Made by a program: the position numbers and the translations under genes
Assembly: GCF_015354345.1 (NCBI RefSeq)
Contig: NZ_JADKYS010000001.1
Coordinates: 62,001-126,000, forward strand
Direction of reading: 5' to 3'
Source: Methylophilus sp. 14
Lineage (GTDB): Bacteria > Pseudomonadota > Gammaproteobacteria > Burkholderiales > Methylophilaceae
Length of the DNA: 64,000 bases
Shown: piece after piece, positions 34,059 through 44,900 of the stretch
How positions within the stretch are numbered: the stretch's first letter is position 1
How the letters are laid out: every line of letters begins with the position of its first letter
Notes under the pieces: generated by a model
What the model saw: only the letters and a program-made list of their open reading frames with translations
Told to the model about the DNA's origin: nothing
Database searches by the model: none

Positions 34059-34463
34059 ATGAAGCATTTAATGAAACGCTATCTGGCGGTTGTGTATGAA
34101 GCGCTGTTGCTGCTGGCGTTGGCGCTGGCACTGACGGCGGCGTACATCATGATCATAGGCGATGCCAGTCATGGCTGGAAAAGACTGGGTTTGCAGGCCT
34201 TGCTGTGGCTGGTGATAGGCGCTTATTTTGTACGTTGCTGGGTGGTGACCGGGCAAACCCTGGCCAGCCAGACCTGGAAGTTAAAAGTGGTCGGTCAGCA
34301 TGGAGAGTTACTCGACCGGCAACAAGCGATGATGCGTTATCTGTTTGCCAGCGTGCTGCTATTGCCCGCTGGGTTGACCTTGTGGTGGGCATTGCTGGAT
34401 CGCGAGCAACAGTTTTTGCATGACCGCCTGTTAGGCTCGCGCATCATTGCCTTGCCAGTGTAG
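34059..34463 (+). CDS. RDD family membrane protein
   Basis: A 134-residue protein with three hydrophobic segments (EALLLLALALALTAAYIMIIG, QALLWLVIGAYFVRCWVV, YLFASVLLLPAGLTLWWALL). The RDD-family pattern shows in GQTLASQTWKLKVV and in the C-terminal DREQQFLHDRLLGSRII. The function of most RDD proteins is unclear. It converges with lptG, leaving only 9 bp between the stops. Confidence 0.85.
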   Translation: MKHLMKRYLAVVYEALLLLALALALTAAYIMIIGDASHGWKRLGLQALLWLVIGAYFVRCWVVTGQTLASQTWKLKVVGQHGELLDRQQAMMRYLFASVLLLPAGLTLWWALLDREQQFLHDRLLGSRIIALPV

Positions 34464-34472
34464 GCGTTGAGA

Positions 34473-35567
34473 TTAGCGCCGCTCGACGTAGTAAAGCATG
34501 CCAAGTCCGGCTGCTAAAAAGAGTAGCGTCGGACTGATGGCGCTGACCAGTGGAGACCAGTCGTTGAGCACGCCCAGATGCACAAACACGCGGTTCATGA
34601 TCTGGTAGACCACGCCCAGGAAAATCCCGGCAAAGATTTTGGCACTGATGCCACCCGCGCGTTGTTGTAAAAAGCCAAACGGCAGCGCCAGCATCACCAT
34701 CACCAGGCAGGCCAGTGGATAGACCAGTTTGGACCACAGCGCGACTTGGTAACGGGTGCTTCTCTGGCCATTCTGGTGCAGATACTGGATAAAGCTGTAC
34801 AGGTTCCAGGCGGACATTTTTTCCGGCAACACCAGCAGTACATTGAGTAACTCCGGCCGGATCAGCGACTCCCATTTGGTCTGCTTGAAAAATTGCGAGG
34901 TGACGGAGTTGTTCTGCGCCGATTTGCTGGTGTGCATTTTGGTTTGAGTCACATTGGACAATATCCAGTGGTCATCTTCAAAATAACCTTTGTCGGCATG
35001 GCTGATATTGCGCAAACGGAACTGCGCGTCAAAATCATAAATACGGATATCAACCAGGCTGCTATCCGGCATGACCATCGCGACATTGACAAAGCTGCTG
35101 CCATCCTTGATCCACAAGCCGGACTGGAAGTCCTGTGCGACCACTGAGTCTGTGGCCTGGATGCGAATGCGTTGCGCCATTTTTTCACTGATAGGCGCAA
35201 TGATTTCACCGATCAAAAACGTCACCAGTGCGAATACCAAACCAATACTTAACAGCATTTTTGCGATGGTTTGCAGTGAAATGCCACTGGTGCGCATCAC
35301 AATCAACTCAGAGCTTGAGGCCATGGCGCCTAATGTGTAGACGATGCCCAAGAGCACGGCCACGGGCGCGACCTCATAAATATGCCCAGGAACACTCAGG
35401 CCGACATAAATCAGCATGCTGTTGATGCCATAGTGTCCACGTCCCAGGCTGTCCAGTTCCTGCAGCAGGTCAAAGAAAGAAAACATGGCGAGCAGGCCCA
35501 GCAACACCAGCATGATGTTGAAGCTGATTTCTTTCCAGAAATAGCGGTTGAGGATAGTCAGCGTCAT
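34473..35567 (-). CDS. lptG: LPS export ABC transporter permease LptG
   Basis: A 364-residue inner-membrane permease of the LptB2FG machine that extracts lipopolysaccharide for transport to the outer membrane. Hydrophobic segments near both ends (FNIMLVLLGLLAMFSFFDLLQEL; LVYPLACLVMVMLALPFGFLQQRAGG) enclose a periplasmic beta-jellyroll (about residues 130-265). Its start overlaps the lptF stop by 4 bp, the standard lptFG coupling. Confidence 0.95.
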   Translation of the reverse strand: MTLTILNRYFWKEISFNIMLVLLGLLAMFSFFDLLQELDSLGRGHYGINSMLIYVGLSVPGHIYEVAPVAVLLGIVYTLGAMASSSELIVMRTSGISLQTIAKMLLSIGLVFALVTFLIGEIIAPISEKMAQRIRIQATDSVVAQDFQSGLWIKDGSSFVNVAMVMPDSSLVDIRIYDFDAQFRLRNISHADKGYFEDDHWILSNVTQTKMHTSKSAQNNSVTSQFFKQTKWESLIRPELLNVLLVLPEKMSAWNLYSFIQYLHQNGQRSTRYQVALWSKLVYPLACLVMVMLALPFGFLQQRAGGISAKIFAGIFLGVVYQIMNRVFVHLGVLNDWSPLVSAISPTLLFLAAGLGMLYYVERR

Positions 35568-36673
35568 GTTTTTACACGCTTGCCCTGGCGTTTAAACCAG
35601 TCAGGAATGAGTGGTTTGAGATATTTCCGACGGTGATAGAGATACCAGCCGAGCAGGACGAAAATCAGGTGGACCGGCCAGAGGCCTACCAGAATCGATA
35701 TTTTTCCCTGGGTGATCCAGGCCTGGAAGATACTCAGCATATTGTTGTAAATGATGAATATCAGGATGGCGAACATGATATTCAGCGACCGTCCGGCGCG
35801 CGGGTCAACAAAACTCAGCGGAATAGCGAGCAATACCATGACGATGGTCGAAATGGGAATGGCCAAGCGCCAGTGTAGTTCGGCGTGGTCGGCAGTCGTT
35901 GCGCCGCTGAGTAATGACTGGGTTGAACGGGTTTGTGCCGTGCTCGACGCCGGGGCGGCTTCCTTGATTTCCACCCGTATGTCGTAACGCTCAAACTCGG
36001 TGGTCATGACTTCCAGGGTGTTGGGCGTGATTTCATAGCGTCTGCCATGCTCCATACGCAAGAAATTGTCACCATTGTCTGCTTTATAGCGACTGCCACT
36101 GTTGGCCGTGATGATGCCCGTTTTGCCATTCTGCTTGGATTGCACGAAGATGTTTTTAACCACGTAGCCCAACTTGTCGAAGCTTTCAATAAAGTAAATC
36201 CGTTCGCCGTTGTTGGATTCTTTGAATGTGCCAGGACTGATGGAAGACAGTTCGTCGCGTTTTTTCAATTGTGCGCGGTAGTTATCTGCTTTTTCATTGG
36301 CCCAGGGCAGGATGATCAGGCTGAACACGCTGATGATCAGCACGATGGGCGCGATAAAGCGCATGATAGGCGATACCCATTGCCGCAAGCTGAGCCCGGC
36401 ATTCATCCAGATCACCATTTCTGAGTCGCGATGCCAGCGGGTCAGGGTTAAAAGCACCGCCAGGAAAATGGCGAGCGACAGCATCATGGGCATGAACTGC
36501 ACCAGGCTGAAGGTCAGGATAGTGCCAATGGCATCGTTGGGTAAAATGCCTTTAGATACTTGGCGCACGATGTTACCGGCGCGTTGCGCCACAACAATAC
36601 CCAGGATAATCAGGAAAATGGCAGAGGCTGAGGACATCAGCTCTGCAGACAATGCACGTTTGAATATTTTCAA
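35564..36673 (-). CDS. lptF: LPS export ABC transporter permease LptF
   Basis: A 369-residue partner of LptG. MKIFKRALSAELMSSASAIFLIILGIVV is the usual first membrane helix, DNYRAQLKKRDELSSISPGTF lies in the periplasmic domain, and LAIPISTIVMVLLAIPLSFVDPRAGRS in the C-terminal membrane part. Upstream and divergent is pepA, separated by 87 bp that includes an AGATAATA -10-like element facing pepA at about 36710. Confidence 0.95.
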   Translation of the reverse strand: MKIFKRALSAELMSSASAIFLIILGIVVAQRAGNIVRQVSKGILPNDAIGTILTFSLVQFMPMMLSLAIFLAVLLTLTRWHRDSEMVIWMNAGLSLRQWVSPIMRFIAPIVLIISVFSLIILPWANEKADNYRAQLKKRDELSSISPGTFKESNNGERIYFIESFDKLGYVVKNIFVQSKQNGKTGIITANSGSRYKADNGDNFLRMEHGRRYEITPNTLEVMTTEFERYDIRVEIKEAAPASSTAQTRSTQSLLSGATTADHAELHWRLAIPISTIVMVLLAIPLSFVDPRAGRSLNIMFAILIFIIYNNMLSIFQAWITQGKISILVGLWPVHLIFVLLGWYLYHRRKYLKPLIPDWFKRQGKRVKT

Positions 36674-36760
36674 TTTAAATGCACCGCTTTGAAATCAGCA
36701 TAAAACACTAGATAATACAACCATCACTCAGGCAAATTGCATGAATCACAAAGGATAAAG

Positions 36761-38242
36761 ATGGAATTTAGCATAAAAAGCGCTGCCCCGGAAAAATTGC
36801 GTACGGATTGCTTGCTGGTTGGCATTTATGAAGGCCGGAAACTGACGGATTTAGCTAAATCGCTGGATGCCGTGAGCGAAAAAGCCATTTCGGCCGCACT
36901 GAAATCCGGTGATATGGAAGGTAAAACCGGAAGCACCCTGATATTGCGTCAACTGTCAGGTGTCGTGGCTCCTAGAGTCATGCTGGTGGGGTTGGGCAAG
37001 GCGGACGATGCGAGCCTGAAAAGCTTGCGTAACAGCTTCCGCGCTGCGGTGAAAGCACTGCCTGCGGGTGTGGAGAATGTGGCGACAGATTTTGTCAGCC
37101 TGAGTATCAAAAAAACAACGGTGCAGCAAAAAGCGGCTGCCCTGGCTGAAGTAGCGCTGGACGCCACTTATAAAGTGAATGCGGTGAAAGAGAAATCTGT
37201 TGAACCGCATCCGCTCAAGCAAGTGAGTGTGTTGGTGGAAAAAACCGATCAAGCGGCTGCGACTGAGGGCGTGAGTCAGGGTAGCAGTGTAGGGCAGGGC
37301 GTGGCCTTGGCCAAAGATCTGGGCAATTTGCCACCGAATATTTGCACCCCTAGCTATCTCGGCAAGCAAGCTGAGAAATTGGCCAAAGAATACGGTTTTA
37401 AGGTCGAGGTGCTGGAGCAGGCCGCGATTGAGAAGCTCAATATGGGCTCTTTTTTAGGCGTGACGCGTGGCAGCGAAGAGCCGCCACGCTTTATTGTATT
37501 GCAGCATCTGCAGGGTAAAAAATCCCAGAAACCAGTAGTACTGGTAGGCAAGGGCATTACGTTTGATACCGGTGGCATTTCGCTTAAACCGGGCGCCGAC
37601 ATGGATGAAATGAAATATGACATGTGCGGTGCGGCCTCTGTGCTGGGTGTGTTTAAAGCCTTGGGCGAGTTGAAATTGCCGCTGAATGTGGTGGGCTTGA
37701 TTCCGACCTGTGAAAACATGCCGAGTGGCCGCGCGACCAAACCAGGCGATGTGTTGACCAGCATGTCTGGCCAGACCATTGAAGTGCTAAACACGGATGC
37801 CGAAGGCCGTTTGATTTTGTGCGACGCGCTGACCTATGCCGAACGCTTTGAGCCAGCGGCGGTGATTGATATTGCCACCCTGACCGGCGCCTGCGTCATT
37901 GCGTTAGGCCACCATGTCAGTGGCCTGTTTGCCAATAATGATGCTTTGGCCAAGGCCTTGCTGGCAGCGGGAGAGCAAGCCAATGACCGTGCCTGGCAAA
38001 TGCCGTTGTGGGACGATTATCAGGGCCAACTGGACAGTAATTTTGCCGATATTGCCAATATCGGTGGCCGTGCCGCAGGCAGTATTACCGCGGCTTGTTT
38101 CTTGTCGCGCTTTGCCAAAAAGTATGACTGGGCGCACCTGGATATCGCGGGCACGGCCTGGAAATCTGGCAAGGAAAAAGGCGGCACAGGTCGTCCGGTC
38201 CCATTGCTAGTGACATATCTGCTAGAGCAGGCCGCCAAATAA
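36761..38242 (+). CDS. pepA: Leucyl aminopeptidase PepA
   Basis: A 493-residue M17 aminopeptidase with two metal ions. The N-terminal domain (to about residue 170) is followed by the catalytic domain with VGKGITFDTGGISLKPGADMDEMKYDM and the signature NTDAEGRLIL. The start at 36761 is preceded by AAAGGATAAAG and begins MEFSIKSAAPEKLRTDCLL as in relatives; the upstream extension to 36737 is not conserved. It heads the pepA-holC pair. Confidence 0.97.
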   Translation: MEFSIKSAAPEKLRTDCLLVGIYEGRKLTDLAKSLDAVSEKAISAALKSGDMEGKTGSTLILRQLSGVVAPRVMLVGLGKADDASLKSLRNSFRAAVKALPAGVENVATDFVSLSIKKTTVQQKAAALAEVALDATYKVNAVKEKSVEPHPLKQVSVLVEKTDQAAATEGVSQGSSVGQGVALAKDLGNLPPNICTPSYLGKQAEKLAKEYGFKVEVLEQAAIEKLNMGSFLGVTRGSEEPPRFIVLQHLQGKKSQKPVVLVGKGITFDTGGISLKPGADMDEMKYDMCGAASVLGVFKALGELKLPLNVVGLIPTCENMPSGRATKPGDVLTSMSGQTIEVLNTDAEGRLILCDALTYAERFEPAAVIDIATLTGACVIALGHHVSGLFANNDALAKALLAAGEQANDRAWQMPLWDDYQGQLDSNFADIANIGGRAAGSITAACFLSRFAKKYDWAHLDIAGTAWKSGKEKGGTGRPVPLLVTYLLEQAAK

Positions 38243-38248
38243 CGCGTC

Positions 38249-38671
38249 ATGACCAAAATCCGTTTTTACACTGATGTCACTGATCCACCAGCATTAATAC
38301 AACACCTGGTGAGCCAGGCGTTATCACGGCAGCGCAGTGTGACCATTTATGTGCCTGACCGTGAGCAGGCGCAAAGGTTGGGTGATCAGTTATGGCAGCA
38401 AACGGCGGACAGTTTTTGGCCGAATACATTGGCTGACGCCGAGTACGCCGCATTGACGCCGGTGCAACTCGCCTGGCAGCCAGAGCAGATTCGCCAGGAT
38501 GATTTGCTGTTTAACTGCCAGGCGGCCCTGCCTAAGTTTTTCAGCCGTTTTCGCCATGTGTTCGAGTTGATAGGCACCGAAGAGGCTGACAAAATAGCCG
38601 GGCGACAGCGGTGGGCATTTTATCGTGACCGTGGTTACGAGATTCAGCACATGAATAAGCAAACGCAATAA
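38249..38671 (+). CDS. holC: DNA polymerase III chi subunit HolC
   Basis: A 140-residue clamp-loader accessory protein that links the replicase to SSB. TKIRFYTDVTDPPALIQHLVSQAL, SVTIYVPDREQAQRLGDQLW, and the C-terminal RWAFYRDRGYEIQHM match HolC. The 7-bp gap from pepA, and pepA-holC order, are classical. Confidence 0.93.
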   Translation: MTKIRFYTDVTDPPALIQHLVSQALSRQRSVTIYVPDREQAQRLGDQLWQQTADSFWPNTLADAEYAALTPVQLAWQPEQIRQDDLLFNCQAALPKFFSRFRHVFELIGTEEADKIAGRQRWAFYRDRGYEIQHMNKQTQ

Positions 38672-38693
38672 CAAGCCTTGCAAAGGGGATGGT

Positions 38694-39632
38694 GTGGATA
38701 TTTCAGAAATTCCGGTATTAACCAAAGTCGTGCATAAAGGGGCAGCGCCTGCGTTTGACATCGACGAACTGGTGGCGCAGCTTAAACAGGCTTTGTTACC
38801 GGAAATCACGCAATTGGTGGCTGCGCAACTGGCCGAGCATAGCGCTGGCACACTTGCCGCCGCGCAGCAATCGCTTGCCGACTACGCCAACACCTTGCAA
38901 CAAGACGTGCTGGCGAAGGCACAGTCGCAGGTCGGCGATAGCATTCAGGCCATAGAACAGGCTTTCCACGAGGCCATGGGCAATGTCAGCAAACAGCAAC
39001 TACAAGCATTTGAGGCGCAACTAACGCAGTTGACGGCCACCCAGCAAACGCAAATGCAGTCTGCGGAGCAGTCATTCCAGGCCAGCTTGGAAAATAATCT
39101 CCAGCAGCAATCACAGGCGGTGGAGGAAAAACTGGCGCAGTTAAGCGCCACGCAACAGCAGTTGCTGGCAGAGACCGAGCAGTCGCTGCGTGACACGGTG
39201 CAAAAAACAGGTGCACAATGGCTGGGCGAGACCCTGTCGCCACTGGCAGATGCGCAACAGGCGCAAATGGAAAGCCGTTTGCAATCTTTGCGTGAGCAGC
39301 TTGAACAGGGCCTGGTCGATCATTTGCAACAATTGCAAGAAACCAATCAACAAACCTTGTCTGATAGCCAGGCATCAGCTGCTACCACGCTGGTGGCAGA
39401 CTACAAGCAATCACTGCAAGAGGCATTTGCCGAGTTAAACGCTGCACAAATTGCTGAGTTTAAACAGAGCATGCAAGCCGAGCTTGCGGCATCCGCGCCT
39501 GCCTTGGAGGAAAAAGTGGCAGCAGTGGTCGCAGCGCAATTGCAGGAAATGGAGTCCGAGATGAACAAGCGCCTCAAGTCACGTATTCTGGAAGTGTTGC
39601 AGGGCATCAAGTTTGTGATGCCTACCGTTTAA
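38694..39632 (+). CDS. Coiled-coil protein of unknown function after holC
   Basis: A 312-residue protein, very rich in Gln, Ala, Leu and Glu. After a short N-terminal part (MDISEIPVLTKVVHKG), nearly everything from residue 30 to 290 is predicted helical with heptad spacing. It contains degenerate internal repeats such as QLTQLTATQQTQMQSAEQSF and KLAQLSATQQQLLAETEQSL, and ends KSRILEVLQGIKFVMPTV. No membrane segment or enzymatic motif is present. It starts at a GTG (38694) with AAAGGGGAT upstream. In relatives valS usually follows holC; here this gene takes that place. A structural or scaffolding role is likely but unproven. Confidence 0.75.
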   Translation: MDISEIPVLTKVVHKGAAPAFDIDELVAQLKQALLPEITQLVAAQLAEHSAGTLAAAQQSLADYANTLQQDVLAKAQSQVGDSIQAIEQAFHEAMGNVSKQQLQAFEAQLTQLTATQQTQMQSAEQSFQASLENNLQQQSQAVEEKLAQLSATQQQLLAETEQSLRDTVQKTGAQWLGETLSPLADAQQAQMESRLQSLREQLEQGLVDHLQQLQETNQQTLSDSQASAATTLVADYKQSLQEAFAELNAAQIAEFKQSMQAELAASAPALEEKVAAVVAAQLQEMESEMNKRLKSRILEVLQGIKFVMPTV

Positions 39633-39633
39633 T

Positions 39634-40404
39634 TTACGCGTTTGCCAGTGTCAGCATGACTGGTGTGTGATCGCTGGGGCGCTCCAGTTTGCGTGGCGCC
39701 TTGTCTATTACGCAGCTATCGCACAGTGGCTTTAAGGCATCACTGACCAGGATGTGGTCTATACGCATGCCCATGTTGCGGCGGAACGCGGCCATGCGGT
39801 AATCCCACCAGCTAAACTGCCCGGCCTCGTCGTTAAACAGGCGGAAGCTATCGTGTAATCCCAAGGCTAATAATCGCTCAAAGGCTTCCCGTTCGGGCTG
39901 GCTTACCAGCACTTGCCCTTCCCAGGCGGCCGGGTCATGGCAATCTCTATCATCCGGCGCAATATTGTAATCTCCTAACAAGGCGAGTTTTTCGTGTTGC
40001 TTCAACTCGTCCGTCACCCAGTTTTGCAGGGCCGCCAGCCAATTGAGTTTGTATTGATATTTATCTGAATCCAGCGCCTGGCCATTCACCACATAGGCGC
40101 AAATCACACGTACGCCCTGTATCGTGGCCGCAATAATGCGCTTTTGTTCATCGGCAAAATTTGGCAGGTCAACATGGACATCTTGCAGTGGATGCGGGCT
40201 GATAATCGCCACGCCATTGTAGGTTTTCTGGCCATTATGCACCGCATTAAACCCGGCTTCTTGCAAGGCGGCATAGGGAAACTTGCTATCTTCCTGCTTG
40301 GTTTCCTGCAGGCAGAGTACATCCGGCTGGTTGGCAGTCAGCCAGTCCAGCACATGCGGCAAGCGCACAGTCAGGGAGTTGACGTTCCAGGTAGCCAGTT
40401 TCAA
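39634..40404 (-). CDS. xth: Exodeoxyribonuclease III
   Basis: A 256-residue AP endonuclease/3'-5' exonuclease of the ExoIII family. KLATWNVNSLTVRLPHVLDWL, CLQETKQED (metal-binding Glu), GDYNIAPDDRD, WWDYRMAAFRRNMGMRIDHILVS and SDHTPVMLTL are all in place. The start is taken as TTG at 40404 (preceded by TGGAG), since it gives the normal M-K-L-A-T-W beginning; the frame extends to 40431 from another TTG. It converges with the coiled-coil gene with no terminator between. Confidence 0.93.
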   Translation of the reverse strand: MKLATWNVNSLTVRLPHVLDWLTANQPDVLCLQETKQEDSKFPYAALQEAGFNAVHNGQKTYNGVAIISPHPLQDVHVDLPNFADEQKRIIAATIQGVRVICAYVVNGQALDSDKYQYKLNWLAALQNWVTDELKQHEKLALLGDYNIAPDDRDCHDPAAWEGQVLVSQPEREAFERLLALGLHDSFRLFNDEAGQFSWWDYRMAAFRRNMGMRIDHILVSDALKPLCDSCVIDKAPRKLERPSDHTPVMLTLANA

Positions 40405-40599
40405 CAAAGTTCTCCACAAAAGAATCAGCAAAATGCGCTTGCAATGCGCCAGGGATCACGCGCATTTTACACGACTCTTTTATCGCTGCCTGCCACTTAG
40501 GTGTCGACACGCGCTGCCATATCAGACAAATGGCGTATTTTTCAATCACACGCTCCCCGTTACAGTGACGTTTGCATGGTTTGATATCAGGAGCAAAAG

Positions 40600-41796
40600 A
40601 TGAAAAATAGCCAGGGAACCGCTGCGGGTTTCTCTAAAACGGAGTGGTGGTTAGTGTTGGCGATTGTGCTGGTGGCGATAGGCCTGCGGCCGGGGATTGT
40701 TTCCATGGGGCCTGCGTTGCCTGCCATCATAGCCACCTTTCAATTGAGTCACGCCATGGCCTCAATGATGACGGCAATCCCTGATGTATTAATGGGCGCG
40801 TTGGCGTTGCCTACGCCGTGGCTGGTACGCCGATTTGGTGTCAATAACGTGCTGATGTTTGCGTTGAGTGTGCTGAGTCTTTCAATGTTAGTACGCGCTT
40901 ACTCTGCGGGAAGTGGTTTGCTCATGACCAGTACCGTCGGTGTGGGGGCGGGTATTGCTGTCGCAGGCGCCATGTTTGCCGGCATCGTTAAAGCCAGTTT
41001 TGCCAATCGAGCGGCATTCATCATGGGCATTTATGCCACCGCCTTGTCATTGGGCAGCACTTTGTCGGCCGGGCTGACGGGCTGGATATTGCAAACTGCG
41101 GGCTGGCGGGTCGCGACCGGCTTGTGGGCAGTGCTGGGGGTGATCGCTATGGTGGCCTGGTGGCAAGTCATACGCAAATCAGTCACCACGCGCGCAGTCA
41201 ATGTGACTTCGACACAGGCAGCACCCTCGCGCCTGCCTTTGCGCACCCCCGTAGCCTGGATGATTGCCTTGTTCTTTGCCTGCGTTAACTTCCTGTTTTA
41301 TGCCATCCTCACCTGGACCGCGGCGATGTATCAGGAAAGTGGCATGCCTGCGGCCGAGGCCGGCGCCGTCCTCGCCAGTTTTACATTTTGCTTTATGTTG
41401 GCCAGCCCGGTGGTTGGCATGTATAGCCGACACCCTGATCGACGCGGCTGGCTCGCAGGATGTGCCTTGATATCCACCATTGGCCTGGCAGGCATGGCGA
41501 CACCTGGTGCCTGGCCGTGGTTGTGGGTGCCGCTGACGGCATTTGGTCTCGGCGGGGCATTTACGTTGGCCATGACCTTGCCGCTGGACCATACACATAC
41601 GCCGGACGCGGCCAATCGCTGGAATGCGTTCGTATTAACGGTTGGCTATCTGATTGCGGCGTGTGGCCCTTTTATTGTGGGGCGTATGCGTGATGTGAGT
41701 GGTCACTTCGAGAGTGGTTTTCAATTGTTATGCCTGGTGTCTTGCATGATGTTTTTGCTTGCATTTACCCTAAAGCCTGGCCAGGCCGCAGGGTAG
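40600..41796 (+). CDS. MFS permease of the cyanate/nitroimidazole (CynX/NimT) type
   Basis: A 398-residue major facilitator protein with 12 hydrophobic segments. TEWWLVLAIVLVAIGLRPGIVSMGP followed by SHAMASMMTAIPDVLMGALALPTPWL is typical of CynX-like permeases, which transport cyanate or related small substrates. No cyanase (cynS) is in the window, so the substrate is open. It is transcribed alone. Confidence 0.85.
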   Translation: MKNSQGTAAGFSKTEWWLVLAIVLVAIGLRPGIVSMGPALPAIIATFQLSHAMASMMTAIPDVLMGALALPTPWLVRRFGVNNVLMFALSVLSLSMLVRAYSAGSGLLMTSTVGVGAGIAVAGAMFAGIVKASFANRAAFIMGIYATALSLGSTLSAGLTGWILQTAGWRVATGLWAVLGVIAMVAWWQVIRKSVTTRAVNVTSTQAAPSRLPLRTPVAWMIALFFACVNFLFYAILTWTAAMYQESGMPAAEAGAVLASFTFCFMLASPVVGMYSRHPDRRGWLAGCALISTIGLAGMATPGAWPWLWVPLTAFGLGGAFTLAMTLPLDHTHTPDAANRWNAFVLTVGYLIAACGPFIVGRMRDVSGHFESGFQLLCLVSCMMFLLAFTLKPGQAAG

Positions 41797-41991
41797 TGAT
41801 GAATCACGCATGATGCTTTCAGCACGCGTGATGGATTGAGGCTAAAGCGCATAGTCGTCAATTCGATTGATACAGCTATAAATTGTTGTCTGTTTGCTTA
41901 ATGCGGTCAGCCTGCTGTGCGGTATAAACACAGTTGGATGAGATTGGTTGTAATCGGCCAATCCAATGTTTTTCACGTTGTTCGGATACTC

Positions 41992-44900
41992 ATGAAGCGC
42001 GGATTGATTCTTACATTATGCAAATGGCTGCTGGCATGCGTGTGCCTGGCGATTGCGACTGTGGCCGCTGCGTCCGAGCATATCAAGTTACAACTCAAGT
42101 GGCATCACCAGTTTCAGTTTGCCGGTTATTATGCGGCCCAGCAACAGGGCTATTACCGTGATGAAGGGCTGGACGTCGAGATCATCGAAGGCAGCAAGGA
42201 TAGGCCGCCTTTACAGCAGGTGCTGTCAGGCCAGGCAGACTACTCGATTGGGGATTCAGAGATCCTGGTCTCCCGCGTTGCTGGTAAACCTGTGGTCGCG
42301 CTGGCTGCCGTTTTTCAGCACTCCCCTTATGTCATGCTCAGCTTGAATGAAAGTGGCATATACCAGCCTGAAGATCTGATCGGCAAACGCATCATGATGT
42401 CTGGCGATCAGGGTGGTTTGCAGTTTAAAGCCATGCTGCTCAAACGCAATATAGATATCAGGCAGATGACCATTTTGCCGCATAGCTGGCGTTTACAAGA
42501 CTTGATTGATGGCAAGGTGGATGCCATCTCGGCCTACGCCATGGATGAACCTGTGCAATTGCAGCAAATGGGATACTCGCCTGCCATCATTAGTAACCAG
42601 GGCTATGGCGTGGATTTTTATGGTGATATTTTATTCACGTCCGAGCGAGAGTTGGCCATGCACCCGGAGCGCGTGGAGGCTTTTCTGCGGGCGACTAAAA
42701 AAGGGTGGGCATATGCATTCAATCATAAAGAGACGCTGGTCGAGCAGATTGCCGCGATGCCTGGGGTATCCAAACGCGGGATTACCAAGCAAACGCTGAT
42801 GCAGGAAGCCCGTTTGATGGTGCCCTATGTGCTGTCAGAAGTGGTTCCCTGGGGGCATATGAATGAAGACCGTTGGGATAGTATTGCCAGCACGTTTGCT
42901 GAGCTAGGGCTGATTCCGGCGCAATACAGCCTGAAAGGGTTTGTCTATCAGGGCGATGTGCTGGTGAAACGGCCCTATATGCTGTGGTTCACGCGTGGCG
43001 TGGCCATTCTGTTGCTGGTATTAGGGGTGACCTTTCTGTGGAACTTGCAGATCAGGCGGCAAGTGGTCCATCGCACCCAGGCATTGCAAAACGAAATTGA
43101 CCGTCGTACACAAGCGGAATACCTGCTCAAGGTGGCAGGCAGCGTGGCGAAAATCGGCGGTTGGGTGATAGACCTTAAAACCAACCTCATACATTGGTCA
43201 GACGAAGTAGCCATTTTGCATGATATGCCGCCAGGCTACTCGCCGACGGTAGAAGAAGGCTTGAGCATGTTTGTGCCTGAGTATCAGGCATTGATGTGCA
43301 GTGCGATTCGACAATGTATCGATGAAGGCATGCCTTATGACCTGGAGATGGAAAAGATCACGGCCAATGGCCGCCGTTTCTGGGTGCGCGCCATGGGGCG
43401 GCCGGTGCGTGATAGCGAAGGCAAGATCGTTAAACTGCAAGGATCATTGCAGGATATTACCGCACACAAACAGCTCGCGGCCATTAAACAGGGGCAAGAT
43501 AGAATTCAGGCCATGATGCTGGCCGATGTGGCATTGCCAGACATTTTGCACGCTGCCGTGTTACTCATCGAACAGCATTTCCCGGATGTCAGTTGTGCCA
43601 TGTTGCTGCTGGATAAAGAAGGCCAGCATTTGCGCCGCACCGCTTCAGCCAAGCTGCCTGCGGCCTATGCAAAAGCCATTGATGGCCTCGAGTTGGGCAC
43701 CGGTGGCATTGCCGCGCTGACAGAAGGCCGCGTGATTGCTGAAGATATCAGTACGCATCCCTTATGGCAGACATGCAGTGAACTGGCCATCACCCATGGT
43801 TTGCGCGCCTGCTGGACCATGCCTATTTTATCGCGCAGCCGCCGTGTACTGGGGCTGCTGGCCATGTATCGCCAGCAACGGCATAGCCCGCACGTGGCAG
43901 AACTGGATTTTATCGACAGCTATGCGCAGATCCTCGGGCTGGCGATTGAGCGTGAACAGTCAGACGAGCAACTGCATTTGTTGCGAAATGGGGTGTCCAG
44001 GCTCAATGATATTGTGATGATTACCGAATCGCCGCTGCACGCGCCCATGCAGCAAAAAATCGTGTTTTTGAACGACGCATTTACCCGTATTACTGGCCGC
44101 TCAGTCGACTTACTGGGGGGTATTTCCCCGTTTGAGTTATTTCAGGAGGCGACGCCAGGGCGCGAACTGGAGCGCATCAAAGAAGCCTTTCAGCACATGC
44201 GACCGGTCAAAACCGAGGTGGTGACCGTGAATGAGGACGGTGTAGGCATTTCACTTGAAATGGATGCACTGCCGTTGCTGGATAAAGGGGGCTTGGTCAC
44301 GCATTGGGTGGCGGTGCTCAGGGATATTACCGAACGCAAACAGGCCGATGCGCAAATTCGTCAGCTGGCTTATTACGACACCATGACCGGCTTGCCTAAC
44401 CGCATGTTGTTGCAGGAAAAGCTGGCTTCGCATGTGCGCAAAGCCATGCGCAAGGAAACGGGCGGCGCCTTGCTGTTTATTGATATCGATAACTTTAAAA
44501 CACTCAATGATACGCATGGCCACGATGTGGGGGATGCCTTGCTGGTTGAAGTGGCCAAGCGCATCAAACAGTCCGTGCGACGCTTTGATACTGTGAGTCG
44601 TTTAGGCGGCGATGAGTTTGTCGTCGTGCTCGATAGCTTGCATCATGATGCCGCACAGGCTGAAAAGCAGGCCAGACGCGTGTGCGAAAAGATTCTGGCC
44701 GCGTTTAAAAAGCCATTTAACCTCAAGCATTACCAACACTACACCACGCCCAGTATCGGCGTTGTGCTGTTTGATCCGGAACACATGAGTCAGACAGACG
44801 AACTGCTGCGCCGTGCGGACATGGCGATGTATAAAGCCAAAGAAGCCGGACGCAATGGCTATCAGTTCTTTGATACACAAATGGAAACCGAGCTGCTCCA

